DNA of 64,000 nt from Wyeomyia smithii (taxonomy: Eukaryota; Arthropoda; Insecta; Diptera; Culicidae). How positions within the stretch are numbered: position 1 is the stretch's first letter; every line of letters begins with the position of its first letter. The position numbers and the translations under genes are program-made. The stretch spans positions 190,305,357-190,369,356 of the forward strand of contig NC_073695.1 in the NCBI RefSeq assembly GCF_029784165.1, read 5' to 3'. The notes beneath the pieces are model-generated. The model worked only from the letters and a program-made list of their open reading frames with translations, had not been told where the DNA came from and searched no databases. Below are positions 1 to 9,918 of this stretch, piece by piece.

Positions 1-510
1 GTTACGATAGCCGAGAGTAAACAGAGGTTGCAGAAGATTTTTGAAGTGCTGTCCGTGGTAGATCGAGAGTTAGGTTACATTGAACCCTGCTCGCTGATGA
101 TGGGTTCGGTGGTTTATCTAGCTGTAGCACGTTCGACGGTACTCGGAGTTTGTGTGGCGCAGCCGGTGCAGCAGGCCAATAGGTTACTCACAATCGAGGG
201 TATTGAGGGATCCATCGATTGTTGCACGATGGAAACATACCCAACGAAGTAAGTGAAGTGTTCCGTTCTTTTTTATCTTCTAAACACAATGGTTTTTATT
301 GTTTGCAGGTGTGGGATCTCTCGCATTTGGGTATCGCCCAACTTCCGCTGCCATGGAATAGCCCGGACAATACTTACGGTTCTGAAGTCCCATTTCATCT
401 TTGGTTACCCATTGAGCTACGACGAAATCGCTTTCAGCGCTCCTACCGAAGCTGGCAAACGGTTGGCAGAAAGCGTAACTGGACGAAAGGACTTTCTTAT
501 TTACATGTAG
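1..510 (+). CDS. eco: ESCO-type cohesin acetyltransferase, C-terminal part (gene enters from left)
   Basis: This is the 3' end of a gene cut by the window edge. The exons I infer are 1-248 and 309-510. The 60-bp intron has a GTAAGT donor at 249 and a TTTGCAG acceptor ending at 308, and the frame is kept across it (AA|G, Lys). The joined protein ends in CGISRIWV, then an arginine/alanine segment, EIAFSAPT and GRKDFLIYM, which is the signature of the ESCO/Eco1 acetyltransferase domain. The ELGYIEP and SVVYLAVA stretches in the first exon match the preceding part of that domain. Known for the family: ESCO proteins acetylate Smc3 in the nucleus during S phase to establish sister-chromatid cohesion. 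The N-terminal tail and zinc finger lie outside the window. The gene converges with the IQCA1-like gene, leaving about 260 bp between stop codons. The family call is firm; fly naming (eco/deco) is by analogy. Confidence 0.88.
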
Positions 511-771
511 CGATCTATTCAGTTCTCTATTTCCGACTGTGAGTTTTTTTGTGCATATTTTCTTCACTGTATTTTGTTTCTCTGTTCTGTTAACTCTGTT
601 TCAATAATCAACTTTTGGATATGACAATAATTTTCGTTTCTATTTTCTGCCGAATTGCTCGAATTCGAAAAGCCATACGAAACGCAAACAAATGTACAAT
701 TAAGAAATTATATCAGTTATCGTTGGTAAGTGTTAATATTCCGCAATAGATATCACTCGCTGTCTGGTGTT

Positions 772-3700
772 TCATTTCTTCTTCTTCTCCATTTTGGCTT
801 TGAGTTTGGCAAGAGCTTCTTCGCGAACCTTGACCATCTTGGCTCGCTTTTTGGCCAGTTTATCGGATTTACGGTAAAATTTCAAATATTTATCATATTC
901 CTTTTGATAAAAATGGTTAGTTCACGAATAGAAAGCCTACTACCGACTTACCTTGTCTGTAATCGGGTACTCCGGGGGAGATTTTCTGAGAAAATATTCT
1001 AGTAGTTCTTCAGCGGTTAGTGGTTCTCGCTCCAGTCTGCAATAAAAATTTTCAAAGTTATAAATATACTGCATACCGGCCATTATATAGATAGTATAGA
1101 TAGTATTGCTCTCAGCTGGTCTTGAGGTACGACGCTGGCCTAACAAGCCAGATGTCGTAGGTTCGAGTCTCGGCGCGGGAGAGACTGTTAGTGTCGTAGC
1201 GCTAGCCCCGCAATTGTCCTGTACACAAAACAGTAGGCTGCGGAGTCTGTGTATAAAAAACAGAAGGTCGAATTCCGATTTGGAATGTAGCACCGAGGCT
1301 TTGCTTATTTTAGATAGTATTGTAGCTAGAAACTAAGTTGGTAAACGTCTAGGTAGTACGTATTAGCATTACTTCTCGTACTAGTTGTCATAAAAAAGAC
1401 CTCAGTACGGTTCAGAGTGGTATCGACTGTGACACAAGCATTCAAGGTAAGAAGTAAGAACCGGTGGGAACTTCTCCGATCGGTGATCCGGTGGGAACAT
1501 CCTTGGTGGTGACCGAATTCTGCTAGATCAGGTTGACATCAGAGAGCTCCAGGAGCTTTGCCGGAGAGGAGAGAAGATACAGAGGATTTGTGGCCACAGG
1601 GCACAGTATTAGGAGGGCGGCAAAACCACCAACAAGCTGGGTAGTGTTTTGATAGCGCTGGGCAGGATGCAATGTCGTGTGATTAAGCGGCCGACTATCA
1701 GCGACAGGTTGTATATGTTGAAAATAAAAGGCTGGTTCTACTATAACTACACCATCCTCAACGTGCAACGCCCTCTTCAGTTTAGTTTAGCCTGTACGAA
1801 TAGACTCCAAATATTCAGAACTAGAGCAGAGGGTCCAAAGCCCTTCTAAACGAGAATGGTTGTTAAAGCTCTTAACCATGGCTGTTACGTAAAATCTAAT
1901 GGTTAAACCCATAAGCTAAAATGTAATGCGACCTGACAAAGCCTGTGGAATACCTGGCGCCCTTCCACAGTGTTCTAGCCTTCTGCATTCAAAAAAATAA
2001 ACAGCAAATTTCAAACAGAGTTAACAAGCTTCATGGCGTGCAACCCTAAAAGGCCGCACGCAACAGGCAGAACCAAGAATATTGAACTGCAGGAGGACTT
2101 CAACCTCGACAACGAATCGCTGGATGGAGGGCCTTCGGTTCCATCACTGATCCTTGGTTCGCCTAGCGGGAAAGAGGAGAGCCCGATGGACTGTCTTCCC
2201 GATCCGGTGACACAGCCGAATGACAAAGGGATATCTGAGTTATCCCGTGCTCTTGTCAAACGGCTCTCTCAATTGTAACGGCGGCGCCTGAAGAGAGTTC
2301 TGAGCCAAGGGCACTCACGAGAGGAGGCCGCTAGCTTAGTTTGTCAATCAGACGACCAGATTGGCTGCTCAGGCCAGGTCGAAACCAAGCGACAACGGTC
2401 GACTGAGACAGCGTCGTCAAACACGAACGCTAAGAGCCCAAGCAGCAATAAACCCCGGAACTTGGCACGCGCGGGGCGTCCTGCATTGGGACAAACGTCA
2501 GGGGTAACTTATAGGAAAATGCTAGAGGCAACAAGCATGTCAATCCCATCGATCGACTATTCAGCTTCTCTACTTACCTCTGTGTAGAAAATACGGAGAA
2601 TGGAAAACCAAAATTTTCAAAGTGAGTCGAAAGAAATCCAACAAACCAAAAAGGCATTTCTGCTATACTGGCTTGGACCCATCTGAAACATCCGAATGGA
2701 TGCACCTAGAGTAGAGCGTCCGCGCATTCGAGCTATCCACCGAGAATCTAAGCTAAACGAAGAAATCTGAGTGTTGAGAGTGTGTGAGGATGTGAAGGAT
2801 AAACCAAACCTCAGCTTTCGGTCTAGGTGTTCTAATGTACAACCGCAGCTGCCCCTGATTTTGTGAGAGTGTGTGTATGCGTAGAAGTGATGGATGCGAG
2901 AAGGGAACGCTGGTCATCGAGAGGGCTTATTTACGATTGAGGTGACAAACGAAGATCTTCCGGATAACGATAGTTTTTGTGCACACATGCGTAACATGTT
3001 TCGCGATAGAATTGAAATGGAGACGGTCGGGAAAAGCAAGCGTCACTACACCCTGGACAGTTAAAACTGTTCGCGACGCCATTTTGGACTGCATTGCGGA
3101 CCAGGAATTAATTGTGCCGACAAAGACACAGTTAGATGGCTGGAGATTACGGCGTCTTCTCACAAACTGTAGGAGGAAGCACACCTTTGTGTCTTGCACA
3201 CCACCAGAGAATTCTGCGTCTACTCCAAAACCAGAACGAAGGTTTCCCCCCACGTGCATGGCGTGTATGTCATCGTAACGTTACTGAAAAGACTGTCGAA
3301 CTGATGGTAGAGCTGGACCAAGAGTCTGCTAACCTCATAGCGGCACAGACAAAGCATGCATGCGGCAGGTTGGCAGGGAGTCCTCTAATACACACATTTA
3401 ACTTATCACGCCAAACTTCCCAACGGCTGATCGAGCTCGGCGCAATTTTTAACAAATGTCAGCTCTAGTGCAAAGGCAGGAAAGGTACGTTCGGAGACTC
3501 CCTCAGGGAGTGTACTGTTAACATCTGCACGATGCACTATTGCGATAGCGAAGCAAGTTCTGTTCGGCTGAATCGAAAAGAGAGTAAGCATGATCATCTG
3601 ACCAGTTGCGACCCTCAGAGCTGCATTTCGCCGGTTAACCGTGAGAGTCGCCTACTGTCTTCTACAACGGGATCCTGTTGCTGAGGGTACGCAGACAACC

Positions 3701-6700
3701 CAATCCAGCATCACTACTGATGGCAACCGTCCACCAATCGGAACGACGCGTAGTCTACAACGTGAGCGGCATACGCTGCGTTCAAGTGAATCTCCATCAC
3801 GCAAAGGGCACTTCTAGCTTCGACGGTGCGAAGCACGTGTCAAAGTCGCCCACCGCGACCAAACATCGGGCAACTACGGGGCGCCGAAGTTGCACGGGAG
3901 TACGCGCAGGAACTGGAAGCAGCATTACCAACGGAAGAGCAGCTTAGCGCAGCTACTTTTGAAGATAGCTCCGAACGGGAGAGGAGAAGCAACTGGTTTG
4001 ACGAGCAAGAGCTGCAAAACCGAATGAGGATGAGGAGCGCTACCGACGCGCACGGAACAGGCAAAGCTTGATCTTACGGAAGAAGAAGCGCCAACAGGAA
4101 GATCGAAATCGCGAGGCGATGGAGGGACTGTACCGCGCGAATGACACACGAAAGTTCTACGAGAAGCAACAAAGCAACGAGAACAGCTCCTGCAAAGGCT
4201 ATGTGTTACAAGCCGACATGTGCAGGTGCCTGGACGGCAATCTTTTCACGAACAAGTGTGAGGTGATTGAAAGGTGGAAGCAGTAATATAACGAGCACCT
4301 CAACTGTGATGTAACAGAGGACGATGACGAAGTGGCAGTAGGCACAGATGACGACAGAATTCCAGCCGTTGGCCTCCAGGAGGTTATTGCTAATATTTGG
4401 GAGGAGGAGGTAGTACCGAAGAAGTGAATGGAGGGTACAGTCTACCCGATCTACAAAAAGGGCGACATGTTTGATTGCTACAATTACCGTGTAATCAATC
4501 TGCTGAACGCCGTCGGCTATCACCGTTTGCGAGGGAGTTCGTGAGGCAATACCTGGAGGGATTTATGGGTGCCTGCGCCACCACGGACCAAATATTCGTG
4601 GTACAACAGGTCCTACAGAAGCGCCGTGAGTATAACGTGCCCACACATTACTTGTTCATCGATTTTGAATAGGCATACGACACAATCGTTCGAGACCAGC
4701 TATGGCAGATTATGCACGATTACGGTTTCCCGGATAAACTGACACGGTTGGTCAAGTCGACGATGGATCGGGTGATGTGCGTAGTTCGAGTTTCAGGGAC
4801 ACTCTCGAGTCCCTTCGAATCTCGAAGAGGGTTACGGCAAGGTGATGGATTATCGTGCTTGCTATTCAACATCGCTTTGGATGGTGTGATACGTTGGACT
4901 GGTATCGACACGAGTGGCACGATATTTAGGAGGTCCGTTCAGCTCTTTTGCTTCGCCGCTGAGGTTGATAGCACGAACCCTTGAAAAGATGACGGAAACG
5001 TACATCAAACTGAAGGCTGAAGAGGGACGAATTGGACTTCCCATAAACGCATCGAAGACTAAGTACATGAGAGAAAGAGGTTCCTGAGAAGACAGTATTA
5101 ACCTCCCACCACGAATTCATATTAGCGGTGTTGAAATCGAGGTGGTAGACGAGTTTGTGTAGCTAGCTCACTGATGACAGATGAAAACGACACTAGCAGA
5201 GAAATTCGACGACGTCTTATGGCAGGAAATCGTGCCTGCTTTGGATTTCGGGAGACGCTCCGCTCGAATAAAATCCGCCGCCACACGAAGTTGACCATCT
5301 ACAAAACACTGATCAGACCGGTAGTCAGAAAACCTGGACCATTCTCGTGGAGGATCTACGCGCCCTAGGGGTTTTCAAACGAAAGGTGCTGCGTACCATC
5401 TGTGGTGGAGTGCAGATGAAACATCGATCATGACGGAGGCCGATGAACCACGAGTTGCATCAGCTGCTTGAGAACCACTCATCGTTCAAACGGTGAAAAT
5501 TGGGAGACTACAGTGGGCCAGGCATTTCATGAGGATGTCAGACGGCAACCCGGTGAAAATGGTTCTTGATAACGACCCGACTGGAACGAGGGGACGGGGC
5601 GACTAGCGAGCAAGCAGTCCCAGCAAACAATTTTGTTGATTTACAGCTTAATAAGCTATTCTTCAGTGGATTTCGGCTGAACTACAGCTCAACAAGCCGT
5701 TATCCAACAAAATTGTTTGTTGGGGTGTTGCTGGAGAAATTCAATGGGAAGCCGTTCGTCAGATATCCGATCAGTTTGAGGGAAATAACTTTTTCTGCAA
5801 GCATCGTAGCGCCTTACGGTCTTCAGAAGAGTTTTTCCCAGGAAAATTTTCTACAAATATCATGTATTGATATATTATTAGGAGCCAACCGGACATCTCT
5901 AGAGAATATGGTTTGAAAAAGTGGATTTTCTCATATAAAATCGTATGGAATCTTTAAGAATCGGGCGCAATAATATAGTTCCACCGATCAATCTGAAAAG
6001 TTACACAGTTGTTATAGGAACCATAAGGAACACGACAAGTGCATGAAAGCTTATATTTATTTTTTGTCCCACCCTAATACCTATAGTGCATCCCCTACAA
6101 AATATAACGCTGAGCTACGCCAAACCAAAAGGAGGTCCAAGACGAATACGTCTTGGGCAATTGAAAAAGGAAGATGGAAGCATGACTGTCACAACCAAAG
6201 AAACACTGGATGTTCTTATGAACATTCACTTTGATGGCTCGACAGTGACCTCCGAGTTTAACGTTGAAGAGCTACAGAGCCTCGGATCCATATGCATGAC
6301 GTTACATAACTCTGCAGTGCTCGCTCATCGACTGTACACGGAGACTTCTATCAACTGGGCACTAAGTCCTTCGAGCCTATGAAGTCACCAGAACCGGATG
6401 GCATTCTACCAATGTTTATACAAAAATCTGACGGAGTCATCTGGTCGGAATGTTAAGGTGGTGTTTTTACCAAAATGACAAAACATTGCCCAAAGCCTAC
6501 AGCCACGCACGAATGAAGAAAAACATAACGAGCAACTTGCTTCGCTTCGACTTCAACTTCACTGGTTTGTCCAAAGCCCAAAGCCTACAGCCACGCACGA
6601 ATGAAGAAAAACATAACGAGCAACTTGCTTCGCTTCGACTTCAACTTCACTGGTCAATATAGTCTAATCATGTGTCTGTTTTGTACGAAAAACCAATGCA

Positions 6701-9526
6701 CTGAACAAGCATTTCATTACGGATTGAGAGGATTCAAGTTTAGTCGCATTCTGTTCAGATCCCGATTGTGCAGCTGAAGATAAAGCGACGATTAAGCCCT
6801 ATTCGTCTCCATCACTGCATCCAACACATAATATGTAATAAAAATTACCTCATACGCCTACGGATGCCGAGAACTTGATTCACGCATCCCATTATCTGCT
6901 GGGGTGAGTAACCCTTGGTAACCATCGACAGCGGCGACACATCGAAATCTTTTCCAATGCCAACCTTTTTGCTCAACGCTTTTTTCCACAGCAACTGGGT
7001 TGTGCCGTAATCAGTTTTTGGTATTATGAGAAATTTCTCGAAACACTTCTTAAACTTTCCCAGCTTTGCTGTCCACGGTTGGCTAGAGGTGCCCACTAGC
7101 AGAATCTTCTCGTCTTTTTTTATTTGTTTTACCAACAGTTTAAATAGAAATTTGCCCAGCTTTGTAGGATCTATTGATTTTTCTTCAGGAGGAATTTTTT
7201 TATAAAACGGTTTATGAGCCTGATCGATGTAGATAACCGTGGGTTGTAAAATTCGAGCCATTTTCAAAACCATGTGTAGAAGCAATGGTAACTCGGAAGC
7301 ATCTACTGGCGCGATGTTGGAACAGCTGAGGGTAAACAGAACTGAGTTTGTTTCCGTGCAGATTGCTTCTACGAGCATAGTTTTTCCGTACCCTGGAGGT
7401 CCTATCAAGCAAAACGATTTTGGTTTCGGTAAGGCAAGAGGGCCAAACCCAAACAACCACGAACGAATTATATCACGTATTTCACCCATTGCTGCTGCCG
7501 GATCCTGCTCCAGATAGTTTCGCTTTTCAAAAGCAGCGTAGTTGTAGTCTCCAATGAAGTCATCAATTTGTCTTTTTTTGTACGATCGAATAATTTCTTT
7601 TTCGACTAGTTCCTCGTATAGGGAATCAACCGATCTATCCGCAGTTAGGTCAGGGAGTTCCCTTTTCTTCTTTCCTTTTTTACCTCTTTTTTTCTTCTGT
7701 TTTTTCGGTTTCGGGGGTTTGTATTTCTTCTTCGTGTCCTTGCATAGTGCCTTCTGGAGAAGCTCTCGTTCGGCACGAAGCACTTCGTCTACCAAGGGCC
7801 GCAATTCTTGATGAACTTCGGCGAACTTGTCAAGTGTTATCCACTCCATAATCGGCAGTTCTTCTTTGTTCTCCAACTCATTTACAAAGTACCAGTCCTT
7901 CTCATAACGGGACACTGTTTCTTCAATTGAAACTGATGGTAAAATCGATTGTTAGAATAATAATAACCAAATAATTTCACAAAACTTACGATAGACATTC
8001 GTTGCAAACTCAAGCTTGCTGAAATCATACGTTTTTCCTTCTTTCTTTTCCCTTTCCTTTTCCTCACGCCTTAATTCTTTGATTCGTTCCATTTCCTCCT
8101 TTTTCTTCTCTTTTTCCCGCTCTTTAGCTTTTTTCTTCGCTTCGGCCTCTTTCTTTTTCTGGTCCGCAGTTTTGCGCTTTTGCAGAGCTTTTTTACGTTC
8201 CGCCTCTAAGTATTCATCAGGCGTCATGGTTTCGCCTTTAATTACCAGCAAAGTTCCCCCTTCCCATTCCTCAGGATATCGATCAAAGGCGTGTGCAAAA
8301 TCATAAAACTCCCTAAACCATGCTCGAATGTGATCGGATATGTCCTCCATGATCCATGGACCGCGCTGTTGTAAAATTCTTGCCTTTTCGTCTTCAAGTG
8401 CTTGCAGAAACGTCTCATCAAACTCCAGCTTACGGCTTCTTCTTTCATCATTTGCTCGTTTGATTCTTGAATCCAAGTCAGGTCCTGCTGTCATTTCGTC
8501 TATCATTCCCAAAAAGAGTAACCTTTGATAGCGCTGTCTTTTCAGCTGCTTTCGATGTTGGTAATTTCGAAAGTAACGTTGAGTTTTTCTCGCGGCACGT
8601 AATCTTATCATTTGTTCAACTAGCTCTTCACTATTATCGGATTCCTCTTCGATCTCTTCGGTTGCCAGGGTTGTTTCTTCTTTTACCTCAGGTTCGATCG
8701 TTTCAACGACTTCGGCGATTTCGTCGATCCATCCGGGTGGTCTGTAGTAAGGAAAATCTACAACATTTTTCTTTTTCAGTCTGTAATCCCACGCGAAGAC
8801 GGTTCTCTTGACCGGTATCAGCATAAGCTGATCCGGTCGATGGTAGAACTCATATGGCACATCTAGAATGGAATCCTCCCGTGGTTTCGGATAAAATACC
8901 TTAGGATGAAGTTTAAAGTTTAGTAATAGAATTCTGGCACGACGAGCTTTTTCATGTGCTAGGATCAAATTACACGCAGCTATGCGTTTCTCTTTAGCCC
9001 GATCTCTGCGCACGAATGGACGTCTTGGATCTGGAGGCGGTTCTTCTTCACTTTCCGAACTGGAACTACACTCGTCTTCCCTTGAGCTGCTGGTCAGTGG
9101 CTCAAGCGATTGACTAACCGTCAACGCTTGGTGTTCCTCTGAGCGTTCAAGTGGGTAATAACAGGGCCGAAGGATTTTAACGTCGTCCGGAATCAGATGC
9201 AGCTCCCGAAGCGCGCCATCGACATATGTAAACTCGCTAAGTTCCATTAGCTTAATTTTCTGCTGTAGCTCCAGCATACGTTTATTCGCCGTTTCAGTAA
9301 GGACGGTGATGACTTGCCGTTTTTGAACTTGCAATGTTTGGTCATAGCAGCGATCAAGCATCCGGCATAACTGAACATACCGGCAGTATAGCTCCGATAG
9401 AACCCTGTGGACGATAGGAGTTTCTTTTGTTGGTTCGAAACGCTGAACAAGTTGTTCGTGAAGTAGCACATCCTGAAGTTCGGTTTTGGTCGCAAGCCAA
9501 AACTTAGCTACCGTTTGCTGAGTCAT
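772..9526 (-). CDS. IQCA1: IQ motif and AAA domain protein, IQCA1/DRC11-like (four exons)
   Basis: The exons I infer on the minus strand are 9526-7990, 7932-6849, 1036-952 and 900-772, giving 944 residues with all junctions in frame. Introns of 57 and 51 bp flank one of 5.8 kb (6848-1037). In the protein I see an N-terminal helical region, an acidic Ser/Glu stretch, an IQ-like helix near residues 307-330 (AARKTQRYFRNYQHRKQ), a long Lys/Glu coiled coil (about 445-500), a KKKRGKKGKKK patch, the LTADRSVDSLYEELV segment and an AAA domain. Walker A is GPPGYGKT (about 689-696). The Walker B position reads VIYIDQA, so the usual catalytic Glu is Gln. A Lys-rich tail ends the protein. Known for the family: IQCA1/DRC11 belongs to the nexin-dynein regulatory complex of motile axonemes, so expression is expected in sperm and chordotonal neurons. 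The exon joining 1036-772 to the body across the large intron is inferred from phase (AG|A) and from the family's PLTAEELLE-type tail. The ATG at 9526 is the first in the open frame. Confidence 0.85.
1109..1310 (+). mobile_element. tRNA-derived SINE (Feilai-like) with 12-bp target duplication
   Basis: The copy is bounded by perfect direct repeats TAGATAGTATTG at 1097-1108 and 1311-1322, a clear target-site duplication. The head holds a pol III box A-like stretch (TGGTCTTGAGGTACGACG) and box B (GGTTCGAGTCTC). The body continues through a CTGTACACAAAACAG segment to a short T-rich end with TTTGCTT. A second, more diverged copy is at about 56194-56412. The Feilai family name is from memory of mosquito SINEs; the SINE nature itself rests on the boxes and the duplication. 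Confidence 0.88.
1510..1780 (+). mobile_element. RTE-like LINE fragment (endonuclease region)
   Basis: Translating the plus strand gives ICGHRAQY, then GRMQCRVIKRPTISDRLYML and KIKGWFYYNYTILNVQRP. This matches the pattern of the N-terminal apurinic-type endonuclease of RTE-like LINEs, in which DRLC.LRI.G.FFNY..INVH is typical. A stop and frame changes are present, so it is a dead fragment. It lies inside the intron of the IQCA1-like gene and probably belongs to the same family as the remnant at 3835-5600. Nothing recognisable follows at 1780-2030. Confidence 0.6.
2030..3825 (+). mobile_element. LINE remnant: frameshifted ORF1 and the very start of ORF2
   Basis: Several open stretches in different frames add up to a LINE ORF1-like protein. 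They include an N-terminal low-complexity part (2033-2278), a middle part with SNTNAKSPSSNKPRNLARAG, and a C-terminal part with QNQNEGFPPRAWRV followed by EKTVELMVELDQESANLI (about 3220-3350), a pattern seen in ORF1 proteins of mosquito LINEs. At about 3770-3810 the frame reads VQVNLHHAKGTSS, like the first residues of the endonuclease domain of Loa/R1-type ORF2. The copy breaks off near 3825, where an RTE-like remnant begins. The clade assignment is tentative. Confidence 0.55.
3835..5600 (+). mobile_element. RTE-like LINE remnant (ORF2, many frameshifts)
   Basis: Recognisable pieces follow one another on the plus strand: VAREYAQELEAALPTEEQL (about 3890-3945), a YKKGD..NY..INLLNA box (about 4450-4510), TTDQIFVVQQVLQKR then HYLFIDFE with a TAG directly after it where FKAAYD would be expected (about 4590-4680), GFPDKLTRLVKSTMD, GLRQGDGLSCLLFNIALD (RT motif B region, about 4830-4885), DTSREIRRRLMAGNRA (about 5195-5240) and LGVFKRKVLRTICGG (about 5370-5405). 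These give the order endonuclease end, reverse transcriptase, C-terminal domain. Stops and frameshifts make it non-functional. It ends abruptly at a foldback MITE starting at 5618. Confidence 0.75.
5618..5726. mobile_element. Foldback MITE (109 bp, near-palindromic)
   Basis: The left arm (5618-5656) begins CCCAGCAAACAATTTTGTTG. The right arm (5687-5726) read on the minus strand begins CCCAACAAACAATTTTGTTG. After this the two arms continue to match imperfectly through GCTTAATAAGCT and GCTTGTTGAGCT, separated by a spacer of about 30 bp. A single-stranded copy would form a long hairpin. It has no coding capacity. It sits at the point where the RTE-like remnant stops matching its family. No clear target duplication was found. 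Confidence 0.65.
6060..6490 (+). mobile_element. Loa-like LINE ORF2 fragment (linker to start of reverse transcriptase)
   Basis: The plus frames read LGQLKKEDGSMTVTTKETLD, then LMNIHFDGST (about 6150-6240), EPMKSPEPDGILPMFIQKS (about 6376-6432) and VKVVFLPK followed after a stop by DKTLPKAYS (about 6451-6500). This is the order found between endonuclease and RT fingers in Loa/R1-type ORF2 proteins; the usual text is KSPGPDGI. Frameshifts and a TGA break it. It could be the other half of the LINE at 2030-3825, split by the RTE-like insertion, but the intervening endonuclease domain is missing, so that link is only an inference. The piece at 5740-6060 is unassigned. Confidence 0.55.
6488..6654. 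repeat. 88-bp tandem duplication
   Basis: The segment from GCCCAAAGCCTACAGCC to CTTCACTGGT occurs at 6488-6566 and again at 6576-6654, an exact 88-bp period over about 79 bases with no difference that I can see. Identity this high implies a recent duplication. It lies at the broken end of the Loa-like LINE fragment, within the large intron of the IQCA1-like gene. Confidence 0.9.
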
Positions 9527-9918
9527 GTTTTAACTTTGGGTTGTCAAGTGCATCCCTTAGAAATTTTATGCTTTTCTCACCAGGTGACTGTGATGGGTAT
9601 TTTTCGATTGCAAATCGAATCAAAATCATGGAGGTTCTCTAAATTTGTGCTGAACATTACTTTGAATCATACGGACATAGCTTCTGGTTTTTGGTAAATA
9701 TCAAGTTTCCACCGTTTCCTGTAATGTAAATGTAATTGTTGCTTGATTTGGTATTGGCGCAGAGTATAAATAAAGAACAATATTTTTTTTAAGACGGCCG
9801 TAACCAAGACTAAGGTCGAATTTTTACCATCATATTTTCCCTATGTTAATACCAAGGTATTTCAAATTTGAAGAAATTTAATTAAATTAATGATTATGAA
9901 CACAGTGAACCTACGATT

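Larger units (their letters stand above)
1037..6848 (-). other. Large third intron of the IQCA1-like gene, packed with transposon fragments
   Basis: The minus-strand donor at 6848 is GTAATT and the acceptor ending at 1037 is TTATTGCAG. The other two introns of this gene are under 60 bp, so the size is due to insertions. Its contents run: a SINE (1109-1310), an RTE-like endonuclease piece (about 1510-1780), an ORF1/ORF2-start piece of another LINE (about 2030-3825), a longer RTE-like LINE remnant (about 3835-5600), a foldback MITE (5618-5726), a Loa-like LINE piece (about 6060-6490) and an 88-bp duplication. All LINE pieces lie on the strand opposite to the host gene. No alternative exon was recognised inside. 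Confidence 0.8.

Noticed and set aside
62..900. CRISPR, operon or bacterial-type regulatory elements anywhere in the window
   Set aside because: Gene structure with short GT-AG introns and animal families throughout makes the region eukaryotic; no spaced direct-repeat array of CRISPR type was seen.
1109..1180. Possible true tRNA gene (boxes A and B present)
   Set aside because: No acceptor-stem pairing or complete cloverleaf; the target duplication and repeated copy show that it is a SINE head.
8016..8306. Plus-strand frame rich in Ser/Phe opposite the IQCA1-like coiled coil
   Set aside because: Antisense shadow of the Lys/Glu-rich coding sequence.
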